Of a stretch of DNA of 64,000 nucleotides, positions 31,616-38,932 are shown piece after piece. The position numbers and the translations under genes were made by a program. Within the stretch, counting starts at the first letter, position 1. Each line of letters starts with the position of its first letter. The stretch is from Cognatiluteimonas telluris (lineage in GTDB: Bacteria; Pseudomonadota; Gammaproteobacteria; Xanthomonadales; Xanthomonadaceae), in the NCBI RefSeq assembly GCF_011320095.1, contig NZ_JAANOY010000003.1:62001-126000 (forward strand), written 5' to 3'. Under the pieces are notes generated by a model. That model worked only from the letters and a program-made list of their open reading frames with translations. It ran no database searches and was not told where the DNA came from.

Positions 31616-32455
31616 TCAGAATCCGAGCCAGGCCTTGCCAAGCGCGAACACCGGCAGCGCGGCGATGACGCCATCGATGCGGTCCAGGACCCCGCCGTGG
31701 CCCGGGATCAGGTCGCCCGAATCCTTGGCCCCGACGTGGCGCTTGAGCAGGCTTTCGAACAGGTCGCCGACCACCGAGAACGCCACCGCGACGGCGGCGA
31801 CCAGCGCCACCGCCGGCAGTTGCCCGAAGCCGGCACCGGCCAGCGGCGCGAAGGCGACCGCGACTGCGACGCCGGCGACAAGCCCACCCAGCAGGCCTTC
31901 GATGGTCTTGTTCGGGCTGATCCGCGGGCTGAGCTTGTGCTTGCCCAGGTGACGCCCGACGAAATAGGCGCCAGTGTCCGCAGCCCAGACCATCATCAAG
32001 GCCACGAACAGCCAGCGATGCCCCATCGGTCGCTCGGCGTGGATCCATGCCAGCGCGCACCAGGCGGGCACGATCGCCAGCGTGCCGGCGGCGAGCTTGA
32101 ACACCCGCGCATGGGTGTCGTGGTCGGAGGCGAATCCGAAGTGCTTCAACCACAATCCCGCCAGCAGCCACCAGATGACGCCGGCCACCGTCGCCAGCTT
32201 GAACAACACGAGCGACAACCCTCCGGCGTGGCTGCGCGATCCCCAGACGATCGCCACCATCAGCGCAAGGTTGGCAACCAGCAGCACGGTCCGCGCCAGC
32301 GTGTCCTCGACATCGGCCAGCCGGAACCATTCCCATAGGCCGGCCAGGAACACCACCGCGGCCAGGGCCACCAGCCACGGGGTCGGCAACAGCAGGATGG
32401 CCGCGATCGCGATCGGGGCGAGTACCAGCGCCGCGAGCACGCGGGTCTTGGTCAT
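31616..32455 (-). CDS. cdsA: Phosphatidate cytidylyltransferase
   Basis: An integral inner-membrane enzyme that makes CDP-diacylglycerol from phosphatidate and CTP, the branch point for all phospholipids. It is 279 residues with about eight hydrophobic helices. The CDP-alcohol signature region is [19 protein letters not shown] near the C-terminus, and [18 protein letters not shown] is conserved. Its ATG overlaps the uppS stop by four bases. Confidence 0.97.
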   Translation of the reverse strand: MTKTRVLAALVLAPIAIAAILLLPTPWLVALAAVVFLAGLWEWFRLADVEDTLARTVLLVANLALMVAIVWGSRSHAGGLSLVLFKLATVAGVIWWLLAGLWLKHFGFASDHDTHARVFKLAAGTLAIVPAWCALAWIHAERPMGHRWLFVALMMVWAADTGAYFVGRHLGKHKLSPRISPNKTIEGLLGGLVAGVAVAVAFAPLAGAGFGQLPAVALVAAVAVAFSVVGDLFESLLKRHVGAKDSGDLIPGHGGVLDRIDGVIAALPVFALGKAWLGF

Positions 32456-33213
32456 GCAGGGGTCTCGTCTGGAGTGGTGGCATTCCCGGCGCCGGCCCCG
32501 GGCTGGCCCTGCGCACCGGTCAGCCCGAAACGGCGCTCGCGGCTGGCGAATTCATCCAGGGCGCGCTGCAGTGTGGCGGCATCCAGCGCCGGCCACAATG
32601 TCTCGGTGAACCAGAGTTCGGTGTAGGCCAGCTGCCAGAGCATGAAATTGCTGATGCGGAAATCGCCGCCAGTGCGGATGAACAGGTCCGGCGGCGGCAG
32701 GTCCGCCAACGCGACGCGGCTGGCGAACAGGCGCTCGTCGATCGCATCCGGATCCAGCCGTCCCGCCGCCACGTCCCGCGCCAGCGCGCGCGCCGCCGCG
32801 GCGATGTCCTGGCGGCCACCGTAACTGGCGGCGATCGTGAGAACCAGTGCGTGGTTTGCGCGGGTGAGGGTTTCGGCCCCATCCATGCGCGCCCGGATCG
32901 CAGCGCTGAAGCGTTCACGCTCGCCGATGAAGCGGACCTGCACGCCGCGCCGGTGCAGCTCGGCGACCTCGCGGTCGAGCGCGTTGATGAACAGCTTCAT
33001 CAGCGCCCCGACTTCTTCTTCGGGACGGCCCCAGTTTTCGCTGGAGAAGGCGAACAGGGTCAGCGCGGCGATGCCGCGCTCCAGGCAGAAGTCGATGCAG
33101 ACATTCACCGCGCGCGCTCCGGCGCGATGGCCGATCACGCGCGGACGCCGACGCTGCTGCGCCCAGCGTCCGTTGCCGTCCATGATGATGGCGATGTGGG
33201 CGGGAATGGTCAC
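32452..33213 (-). CDS. uppS: Undecaprenyl diphosphate synthase
   Basis: A cis-prenyltransferase that makes the C55 lipid carrier for peptidoglycan and O-antigen from farnesyl diphosphate (IspA product) and IPP. It is 253 residues from a GTG at 33213. The catalytic Asp12 is in IIMDGNGRWAQ. Other signatures are LTLFAFSSENW and the C-terminal DLFIRTGGDFRISNFMLWQ. AGGCGA lies upstream of the GTG. The C-terminus has a Gly/Ala/Pro tail. It overlaps cdsA (ATGA). Confidence 0.97.
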   Translation of the reverse strand: MTIPAHIAIIMDGNGRWAQQRRRPRVIGHRAGARAVNVCIDFCLERGIAALTLFAFSSENWGRPEEEVGALMKLFINALDREVAELHRRGVQVRFIGERERFSAAIRARMDGAETLTRANHALVLTIAASYGGRQDIAAAARALARDVAAGRLDPDAIDERLFASRVALADLPPPDLFIRTGGDFRISNFMLWQLAYTELWFTETLWPALDAATLQRALDEFASRERRFGLTGAQGQPGAGAGNATTPDETPA

Positions 33214-33335
33214 TGGTCGGTCGCCTGGGGTCGCGCATCGGGGATCGACCCATGCGTGGTCCTCGGCCGGGGACCCGGCAAGCGGCTGCGTACGCGTCCG
33301 GATCCGCGATGCTTCATTCGGTAAGGCTCGCCGCC

Positions 33336-33893
33336 TCAGACCGCCATCAATTCCTGTTCCTTGGCGCGCACGACGTCGTCGACGTCCTTGATGGCCTTGT
33401 CGGTGAGCTTCTGGATGTCCGCTTCGCTGCGCGAGGCTTCGTCCTCGGTCACCTGCTTGTCCTTCAGCAGTTCCTTGACCTGGTGGTTGGCGTCGCGGCG
33501 GATGTTGCGGATCGCCACCTTGGTGTCCTCGCCCTCCCCGTGCACGACCTTGGACAATTCCTTGCGGCGCTCCTCGGTCAGGGCCGGCAGGTTGAGCCGG
33601 ATCACGGTACCGGCGGTGTTCGGAGTCAGCCCCAGGTCGGAACCCAGGATCGCCTTTTCGACCGCGCCGACGATCTGCTTCTCCCATGGCGTGATCACCA
33701 GCGAGCGGGCATCGGCGACGGACACGCTGGCGACCTGCGACAGCGGGACTTCGGAGCCGTAGTAGTTGACCTTGATGTGCTCGACCAGCGCGGGAGAGGC
33801 GCGGCCGGTGCGCACCTTGACCAGCGTGTGGCGAAGCGCCTCGATGCTCTTGGACATGCGCGCCTGCGCGTCCTTGTGGATGTCGTTGATCAT
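33336..33893 (-). CDS. frr: Ribosome recycling factor
   Basis: Splits post-termination ribosomes together with EF-G. It is 185 residues, the usual length. The N-terminus MINDIHKDAQARMSKSIEAL, the core VRTGRASPALVEHIKVNYYG and the C-terminal helices (RRDANHQVKELLKDKQVTED) are all canonical. In most gammaproteobacteria pyrH is directly upstream; here a cation transporter gene separates the two. Confidence 0.98.
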   Translation of the reverse strand: MINDIHKDAQARMSKSIEALRHTLVKVRTGRASPALVEHIKVNYYGSEVPLSQVASVSVADARSLVITPWEKQIVGAVEKAILGSDLGLTPNTAGTVIRLNLPALTEERRKELSKVVHGEGEDTKVAIRNIRRDANHQVKELLKDKQVTEDEASRSEADIQKLTDKAIKDVDDVVRAKEQELMAV

Positions 33894-33962
33894 GGCCGGC
33901 TCCGGAGCTGATGCATCGCGCCAGTATAGCGAACGTCGACGCCCGGCCCCGGCCGCGGCCAG

Positions 33963-34895
33963 CTATCCGCCGTGCGGGGCGCGATCGTGGCGGTCGTGCT
34001 CGCAGGCACTGCCACGCTCGATCTGCAGGGTGGGATGGTTGATCCCGAATCGCTCGTCCAGGCCATGCGCGAGCCGATCGATGAAATCGTCGTGGTCGCC
34101 GTCCCCCGGCCGCACGAGGTGCGCGGTCATCGCGACTTCGCCTGCGCCCAATGACCAGATATGCAGGTGGTGCACCGCGACCACGCCATCCTGCGCCTGC
34201 AGGAAGGCGCGCACCGCGGCCTGGTCGATGTTCGACGGCACCGCATCCATGGCCGCGTTGAAGGCGTCGCGAAGCAGGGCGAACGCGCTTGCGGCCACCA
34301 CCACGCCGACCAGCAGCGCCGTCACCGGGTCCAGCCACTGCCAGCCCAGGCGCAGCATCCCCAGCCCCGCCAGCACCGCGGCCAGCGACACCGCCGCATC
34401 GGCCATCAGGTGCAGGAAGGCGCCGCGCCGGTTGAGGTCGTGCGCATGCGCGTGGCCATGGCCGTCGCGGATCAGGAAGGCCGCACCGAGGTTGACCACG
34501 ATGCCGATCGCCGCGACCACGATCACCGGCAGCGCCGGGATCTGCGGCGGCGCGCCGAGCCGGCGCAGCGCCTCCCACGACAGCGCGCCGGCGAAGGCGA
34601 CCAGCAGCAGCGCGTTGGCCAGCGGCGACAGCAATGTCGCCCGCCGCCAGCCGTAGGTGTGGCGCGCGGTCGGCGCGCGCCTGGCCAGCACGGCCGCACC
34701 CCAGGCCAGGCCGAGCCCGAGCACGTCGCCGAAGTTGTGCAGCGCATCGGACAGCAGTGCCAGCGAATCGGTGGAAAACCCGTAGCCGGCTTCGACCAGG
34801 GTGTAGGCGAGGTTGATCAGGGTGACGGTGGCGAAGGCGCGGGTCGCGGAGCCGCCGCCGTGGCCATGTCCACCTTCGTGGGAATGTCCGTGCAT
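33963..34895 (-). CDS. Cation diffusion facilitator (Zn/Co/Cd efflux) transporter
   Basis: A CDF family proton/metal antiporter of the CzcD/ZitB type, predicted to export Zn(II) or similar ions across the inner membrane. From the ATG at 34895 it is 310 residues. A His-rich N-terminus (HGHSHEGGHGHGGG) leads to six membrane helices with the metal-site residues of helix 2 (SDALHNFGD) and helix 5 (HLMADAAVS), and a second His-rich loop (GHGHAHAHD). A cytoplasmic C-terminal domain (VHHLHIWSLGAGEVAMTAHL) completes it. A GTG at 34928 is an alternative start. It is inserted between frr and pyrH, with repeat remnants in the upstream gap. Confidence 0.93.
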   Translation of the reverse strand: MHGHSHEGGHGHGGGSATRAFATVTLINLAYTLVEAGYGFSTDSLALLSDALHNFGDVLGLGLAWGAAVLARRAPTARHTYGWRRATLLSPLANALLLVAFAGALSWEALRRLGAPPQIPALPVIVVAAIGIVVNLGAAFLIRDGHGHAHAHDLNRRGAFLHLMADAAVSLAAVLAGLGMLRLGWQWLDPVTALLVGVVVAASAFALLRDAFNAAMDAVPSNIDQAAVRAFLQAQDGVVAVHHLHIWSLGAGEVAMTAHLVRPGDGDHDDFIDRLAHGLDERFGINHPTLQIERGSACEHDRHDRAPHGG

Positions 34896-35031
34896 CGGCC
34901 GATCGTGCCGCAATGCCGGCGTGGACACTATTGCGCGAAGCCGTCACGCGCGCGGTGCGCGGGAACCCCAACGCTGGATCCGGTCGCCATGGCCACGTCC
35001 GGAGATCGAGCCAAGGTCGCCGGAATGCAGG

Positions 35032-35057
35032 GCGCGGCTGCGCCTTGCCCGGGCTAC
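35032..35057. repeat. Copy of the GTAGCCCGGG intergenic repeat
   Basis: The sequence GCGCGGCTGCGCCTTGCCCGGGCTAC, read on the opposite strand, begins GTAGCCCGGGCAAGGCGCAGC. It matches one arm of the repeats at 47469-47546, 47594-47670 and 58301-58330. It lies in the 196-base gap between pyrH and the inserted cation transporter gene. Confidence 0.6.
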
Positions 35058-35091
35058 GGATGACGCGCGAGGCCCTCAGCGATGCGGCAGA

Positions 35092-35814
35092 TCAGGCGCG
35101 ACCCTGGACCAACGTGCCGATCGGCTCCCCGTGCAGGATGCGCAGCAGCACGCCCGGCTGGCTCATGTCGAAGATCCGCAGCGGAAGGTCGCTGTCGCGG
35201 CATAGCGCGAAGGCAGCGGTGTCCATCACCTGCAGGTCGCGGGCGATGACCTCGTCGTAGTCGAGTTTCTCGAAGCGGGTGGCATCGGCGAACTTCTTCG
35301 GATCCCTGTCGTAGACGCCGTCGACCTTGGTCGCCTTGAGCAGCAGGTCGGCGCCGATCTCGATCGCACGCAGCGCCGCGCCCGAATCGGTGGTGAAGAA
35401 GGGATTGCCGGTACCGGCGGCGAAGATCACCAGCCGGCCTTTTTCGAGGTGCCGGATCGCGCGACGGCGGATGTAGTCCTCGCACACGTCGTTGATCTTG
35501 ATCGCGCTCATGACGCGTGCCTTGGCGCCGAGCTTTTCCAGCGCATCCTGCATCGCCAGCGCGTTGATGACGGTGGCGAGCATGCCCATCTGGTCGCCGG
35601 TGACGCGGTCCATGCCACCTGCGGCCAGCCCCGCGCCGCGGAAGATGTTGCCGCCGCCGACCACCAGCGCGACTTCGGCGCCGGCCTGCTGGGCCTCGAT
35701 CACCTCGCGCGCCAGGCGTCCGATCACCTTCGGATCGATGCCGTAATCCTCGTCCCCCATCAACGCCTCGCCGGACAGCTTGAGCAGGATGCGGCGATAG
35801 GCGAGTTGGGACAT
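35092..35814 (-). CDS. pyrH: UMP kinase
   Basis: The bacterial hexameric UMP kinase of the amino acid kinase fold (UMP to UDP), essential for pyrimidine nucleotides. It is 240 residues. The phosphate-binding [18 protein letters not shown], the glycine-rich [10 protein letters not shown] and the C-terminal [19 protein letters not shown] are diagnostic. It is downstream of tsf, with a terminator-like hairpin in between. Confidence 0.98.
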   Translation of the reverse strand: MSQLAYRRILLKLSGEALMGDEDYGIDPKVIGRLAREVIEAQQAGAEVALVVGGGNIFRGAGLAAGGMDRVTGDQMGMLATVINALAMQDALEKLGAKARVMSAIKINDVCEDYIRRRAIRHLEKGRLVIFAAGTGNPFFTTDSGAALRAIEIGADLLLKATKVDGVYDRDPKKFADATRFEKLDYDEVIARDLQVMDTAAFALCRDSDLPLRIFDMSQPGVLLRILHGEPIGTLVQGRA

Positions 35815-35873
35815 GGCAGGCTCCGATGGCGGACGGCGGATTGTAGCGGATGCGTCGAAGGCGTCCCCAGGGC

Positions 35874-35902
35874 AACAAAAAACCCGCGGTTTCCCGCGGG
35901 TT
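35874..35902 (-). terminator. Rho-independent terminator after tsf
   Basis: Read on the minus strand, a perfect 9-base stem AACCCGCGG/CCGCGGGTT (arms 35894-35902 and 35881-35889) closed by a GAAA tetraloop is followed by TTTTGTT. It lies 25 bases beyond the tsf stop and 60 bases before pyrH. It should separate, or attenuate, rpsB-tsf from the pyrH-frr-uppS genes. Confidence 0.85.
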
Positions 35903-35926
35903 TCCCGGGTCGCGCGGCGCGATGGC

Positions 35927-36805
35927 TTACGCCAGGCCGGCCTGCTTCATCACTTCGGCCGCGAAGTCGTCGGCCTGCTTCTCGATGCCTTCGCCGACCG
36001 CGAGACGGACGAAGTTCAGCACCTGCGCGCCGCCGGCGGCCTTGAGCGCGGCCTCGACGGTCTGGTTGGTGTCCAGCACGTACGGCTGCCCGGTGAGGGT
36101 GATCTCGGACACGGTCTTGGCGACCTTGCCGGAAATCATCTTCTCGAGGATCTCGACCGGCTTGCCGGAATCCTTCACCTGCGCCATCGCGATTTCCTTT
36201 TCGCGCGCGACGAAATCGGCCGGCACGTGCGCGGGCGAGATGTACGGGGGATTCATCGCCGCGATGTGCATCGCCAGGCCACGGGCCAACTCTGCATTGC
36301 CGCCCTTGACCTCGACCAGCACGCCGATGCGGCCGCCGTGGACGTAGGCGCCGATGGTGTTTTCGCTCTCGAGCTTGGCCATGCGGCGGACCTGCACGTT
36401 CTCGCCGACCTTGGCCACCAGCCACTGGCGGGCTTCGTCGACGGTCGGGCCGTAGGAAGTCTTGGTCGACTTCAGCGCCTCGACGTCCTGCGCGTCGCCG
36501 TTGAGCGCGGTCTGCGCCACTTCATCGGTGAACTTGACGAAGTTCTCGTCCTTGGCGACGAAGTCGGTCTCGGAGTTGATTTCGACCAGCACCGCCTTGT
36601 GCGCCTGTTGCGCCATGGCAATGCGGCCTTCGGCGGCGACGCGGCTGGACTTCTTGTCGGCCTTGGCCAGGCCGGTCTTGCGCAGCCAGTCGGCGGCGGC
36701 CTCGATGTTGCCGTCGTTCTCGGTCAGTGCCTTCTTGCACTCCATCATGCCGGCGCCGGTGCGCTCGCGCAGTTCCTTGACCTGGGATGCGGTGATTTCT
36801 GCCAT
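35927..36805 (-). CDS. tsf: Elongation factor Ts
   Basis: The guanine-nucleotide exchange factor for EF-Tu. It is 292 residues. The N-terminal UBA-like part contains [19 protein letters not shown], with the conserved TDFV stretch in [16 protein letters not shown]. The core and dimerisation domains follow ([20 protein letters not shown]). It is cotranscribed with rpsB, as in nearly all bacteria, despite a repeat element in the gap between them. Confidence 0.98.
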   Translation of the reverse strand: MAEITASQVKELRERTGAGMMECKKALTENDGNIEAAADWLRKTGLAKADKKSSRVAAEGRIAMAQQAHKAVLVEINSETDFVAKDENFVKFTDEVAQTALNGDAQDVEALKSTKTSYGPTVDEARQWLVAKVGENVQVRRMAKLESENTIGAYVHGGRIGVLVEVKGGNAELARGLAMHIAAMNPPYISPAHVPADFVAREKEIAMAQVKDSGKPVEILEKMISGKVAKTVSEITLTGQPYVLDTNQTVEAALKAAGGAQVLNFVRLAVGEGIEKQADDFAAEVMKQAGLA

Positions 36806-36831
36806 GGGGTGGACCTCGTAATGGTTGAAGA

Positions 36832-36914
36832 CGTCATCCCCGCGAAGGCGGGGATCCAGGGCATCGAGCCATCTAAAGCAACGTCGCTGGATTCCCGACT
36901 TCGCGGGAATGACG
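36832..36914. repeat. Inverted repeat element between tsf and rpsB
   Basis: The left arm CGTCATCCCCGCGAAGGCGG (36832-36851, continuing GGATCCAG) and the right arm CTGGATTCCCGACTTCGCGG (36887-36906, continuing GAATGACG) are near-perfect reverse complements around a 27-base AT-richer centre. This is the widespread CGTCATTCCCGCGAAGGCGGGAATCCAG type of small non-autonomous element. It lies inside the rpsB-tsf transcript and would form a long hairpin there. Confidence 0.8.
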
Positions 36915-36966
36915 AAGCAAAAAGTAAAGAGCGGCCGCGACGTGCGCGGCCACAGGACGGCCGCGA

Positions 36967-37839
36967 TTACTCGGCGGCCGGGGCTTCTTCGGCAGCGGCC
37001 GCGGCGTCGGCGACAGGCGCGGCGTCGGCCTGCGTTGCAGCGGCCTTCTTCGCCGGTGCCTTCTTGGCCGGGGCGCGGCCACGCGGGGCCTTGACCGGAT
37101 TGCCTTCGGCGTCGAGTTCGACGAACTCGTCCTCGCGCACGGTCGCGGCCTGCGGCGCGGCGGCCTTGCCTTCGAGCACGGCGTCGGCGGCGGCGCGCGC
37201 GTACAGCTGCACGGCGCGGATCGCGTCGTCGTTGCCCGGGATCGGGTAATCGACCAGCGCCGGGTCGTAGTTGGTGTCGACCACCGCGATCACCGGGATG
37301 CCGAGCTTCTTGGCTTCCTTGATGGCGATGTCTTCATGGCCGATGTCGATCACGAACAGCGCGTCGGGCAGGCGGTTCATTTCCTTGATGCCGCCGAGCG
37401 AGGCCAGCAGCTTCTCGCGCTCGCGGCGCAGGCCGAGCACTTCGTGCTTGACCAGCTTCTGGAAGCTGCCGTCGGTTTCGCCGGCTTCGAGCTCCTTCAG
37501 GCGCGAGACCGACTTCTTGACCGTGGCGAAGTTGGTCAGCGTGCCGCCGAGCCAGCGCTGGGTCATGTACGGCATGCCGCAACGCTCGGCTTCTTCCTTC
37601 ACGGCGTCGCGCGCGCTGCGCTTGGTGCCGACGAACAGGATCATGCCGCGCTTCTGCGCGATGGCCGAGATGAAGTTCATCGCGTCGCCGAACAGCGGCA
37701 CGGTCTTCTCGAGGTTGATGATGTGGATCTTGCCGCGGGCGCCGAAGATGAACGGAGCCATCTTGGGGTTCCAGTAGCGGGTCTGGTGGCCGAAATGGAC
37801 GCCGGCTTCCAGCATCTGGCGCATGGTGATCTGGGGCAT
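36967..37839 (-). CDS. rpsB: 30S ribosomal protein S2
   Basis: A small-subunit protein on the 30S back, required for S1 binding. From the ATG at 37839 it is 290 residues, against 241 in E. coli. The core is standard ([20 protein letters not shown], then [13 protein letters not shown], and [17 protein letters not shown]). The extra length is a C-terminal tail of about 45 residues rich in Ala, Lys and Glu ([17 protein letters not shown] then an Ala/Glu run). GGAG lies upstream of the ATG. A predicted promoter sits about 235 bases upstream, leaving a long leader. Confidence 0.98.
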   Translation of the reverse strand: MPQITMRQMLEAGVHFGHQTRYWNPKMAPFIFGARGKIHIINLEKTVPLFGDAMNFISAIAQKRGMILFVGTKRSARDAVKEEAERCGMPYMTQRWLGGTLTNFATVKKSVSRLKELEAGETDGSFQKLVKHEVLGLRREREKLLASLGGIKEMNRLPDALFVIDIGHEDIAIKEAKKLGIPVIAVVDTNYDPALVDYPIPGNDDAIRAVQLYARAAADAVLEGKAAAPQAATVREDEFVELDAEGNPVKAPRGRAPAKKAPAKKAAATQADAAPVADAAAAAEEAPAAE

Positions 37840-38067
37840 TGCTGACACTCCGAATGGGGAATCGTCCGCCAGTGGATGGGGCGGTCGCCGCTGCAGCGAC
37901 AGGCTGCGGTGGCGAAGATTCCGGGGTTGGGCCTCCCCGTCGTCACTGCGTCCGAACCCGCTTGCGCGGGCACCCCGGAGCAGGGGTTGTCGACGGGTGT
38001 GGATTCGCCTGCATCCCGCGGGATGCTTCGCCGGCGTGGGCGCCGCCCGGCATGGACCCGGGACAGC
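37840..38067 (-). promoter_or_regulatory. Long structured rpsB 5' leader
   Basis: If transcription starts from the predicted promoter, the rpsB message has about 228 untranslated bases. Within it I see two clear hairpins: GCATCCCGCGGGATGC (38011-38026, a perfect palindrome) and CCCGC-TTGC-GCGGG (37957-37970). Gammaproteobacterial rpsB leaders are known to be bound by S2 for autoregulation; that this one is too is inference. The same stretch forms most of the 316-base gap between rpsB and map, and no gene is seen in it. Confidence 0.45.
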
Positions 38068-38073
38068 CGCGGA

Positions 38074-38102
38074 AGTGTAGTGGCAACAGGCGGTTACGGC
38101 AA
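38074..38102 (-). promoter_or_regulatory. Predicted sigma-70 promoter for rpsB-tsf
   Basis: Read on the minus strand, TTGCCG (38097-38102) and TACACT (38074-38079) are separated by exactly 17 bases. Transcription would start near 38067. It faces rpsB and is the best match to consensus in the rpsB-map divergent gap. Confidence 0.6.
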
Positions 38103-38155
38103 GCCGAGGGGCGTGCCGCCGGCCCGGGTCGGGCGTGATGGGCGATAATGGACGG

Positions 38156-38932
38156 ATGACGATCCAGCCCAAGACCCCCGAAGAGATCGAGAAGATGCGC
38201 GTGGCCGGCCGCCTGGCCGCCGAGGTCCTGCAGGTCGTCGCCCCCTACGTGAAGCCGGGCGTGAGCACCGAGGAGCTGGACCGCATCTGCCACGACCACA
38301 TCGTCAACGTGCAGCAGGCGATCCCGGCCAACGTCGGCTATCGCGGCTTCCCGGCGACGGTGTGCACGTCGGTCAACAACGTGATCTGCCACGGCATCCC
38401 GAGCCCGGTGAAGATCCTGAAGGACGGCGACATCGTCAACATCGACGTCACCGTGATCAAGGACGGCTGGCACGGCGACACCAGCCGCATGTATTTCGCC
38501 GGCACGCCGTCGGTGATGGCGCGGCGCCTGGTCGAGGTGACGCGCGAGGCGATGTTCCGCGGCATCCGCGCGGTGCGGCCGGGCGCGACGCTCGGCGATG
38601 TCGGCGCCGCCATCCAGTCCTACGCCGAGGCCGAGCGCTTTTCGGTGGTGCGCGAGTACTGCGGCCACGGCATCGGGCAGGTCTACCACGACGATCCGCA
38701 GGTGCTGCACTACGGGCGCCCGGGCGAAGGCCTGGTGCTCAAGCGGGGCATGACCTTCACCATCGAACCGATGATCAACGAGGGCACCCGGCAGACACGC
38801 CTGCTGCCCGATGGCTGGACCGTGGTCACGCGCGACCGCAAGCTCTCGGCGCAATGGGAGCACACCGTGGCGGTGACCGACGACGGCGTCGAGATCCTCA
38901 CCCGCCTGCCGGGCGACGACAACGACCTGTGA
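38156..38932 (+). CDS. map: Methionine aminopeptidase, type I
   Basis: Removes the initiator methionine from nascent proteins. It is 258 residues from the ATG at 38156. The metal ligands are in [19 protein letters not shown] (two Asp), GHGIGQVYH (His), FTIEPMIN (Glu) and QWEHTVAV (Glu). The type I protein has no insertion and no N-terminal zinc finger. It is divergent from rpsB, a classic arrangement, and its stop codon overlaps a GTG start for glnD. Confidence 0.97.
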   Translation: MTIQPKTPEEIEKMRVAGRLAAEVLQVVAPYVKPGVSTEELDRICHDHIVNVQQAIPANVGYRGFPATVCTSVNNVICHGIPSPVKILKDGDIVNIDVTVIKDGWHGDTSRMYFAGTPSVMARRLVEVTREAMFRGIRAVRPGATLGDVGAAIQSYAEAERFSVVREYCGHGIGQVYHDDPQVLHYGRPGEGLVLKRGMTFTIEPMINEGTRQTRLLPDGWTVVTRDRKLSAQWEHTVAVTDDGVEILTRLPGDDNDL

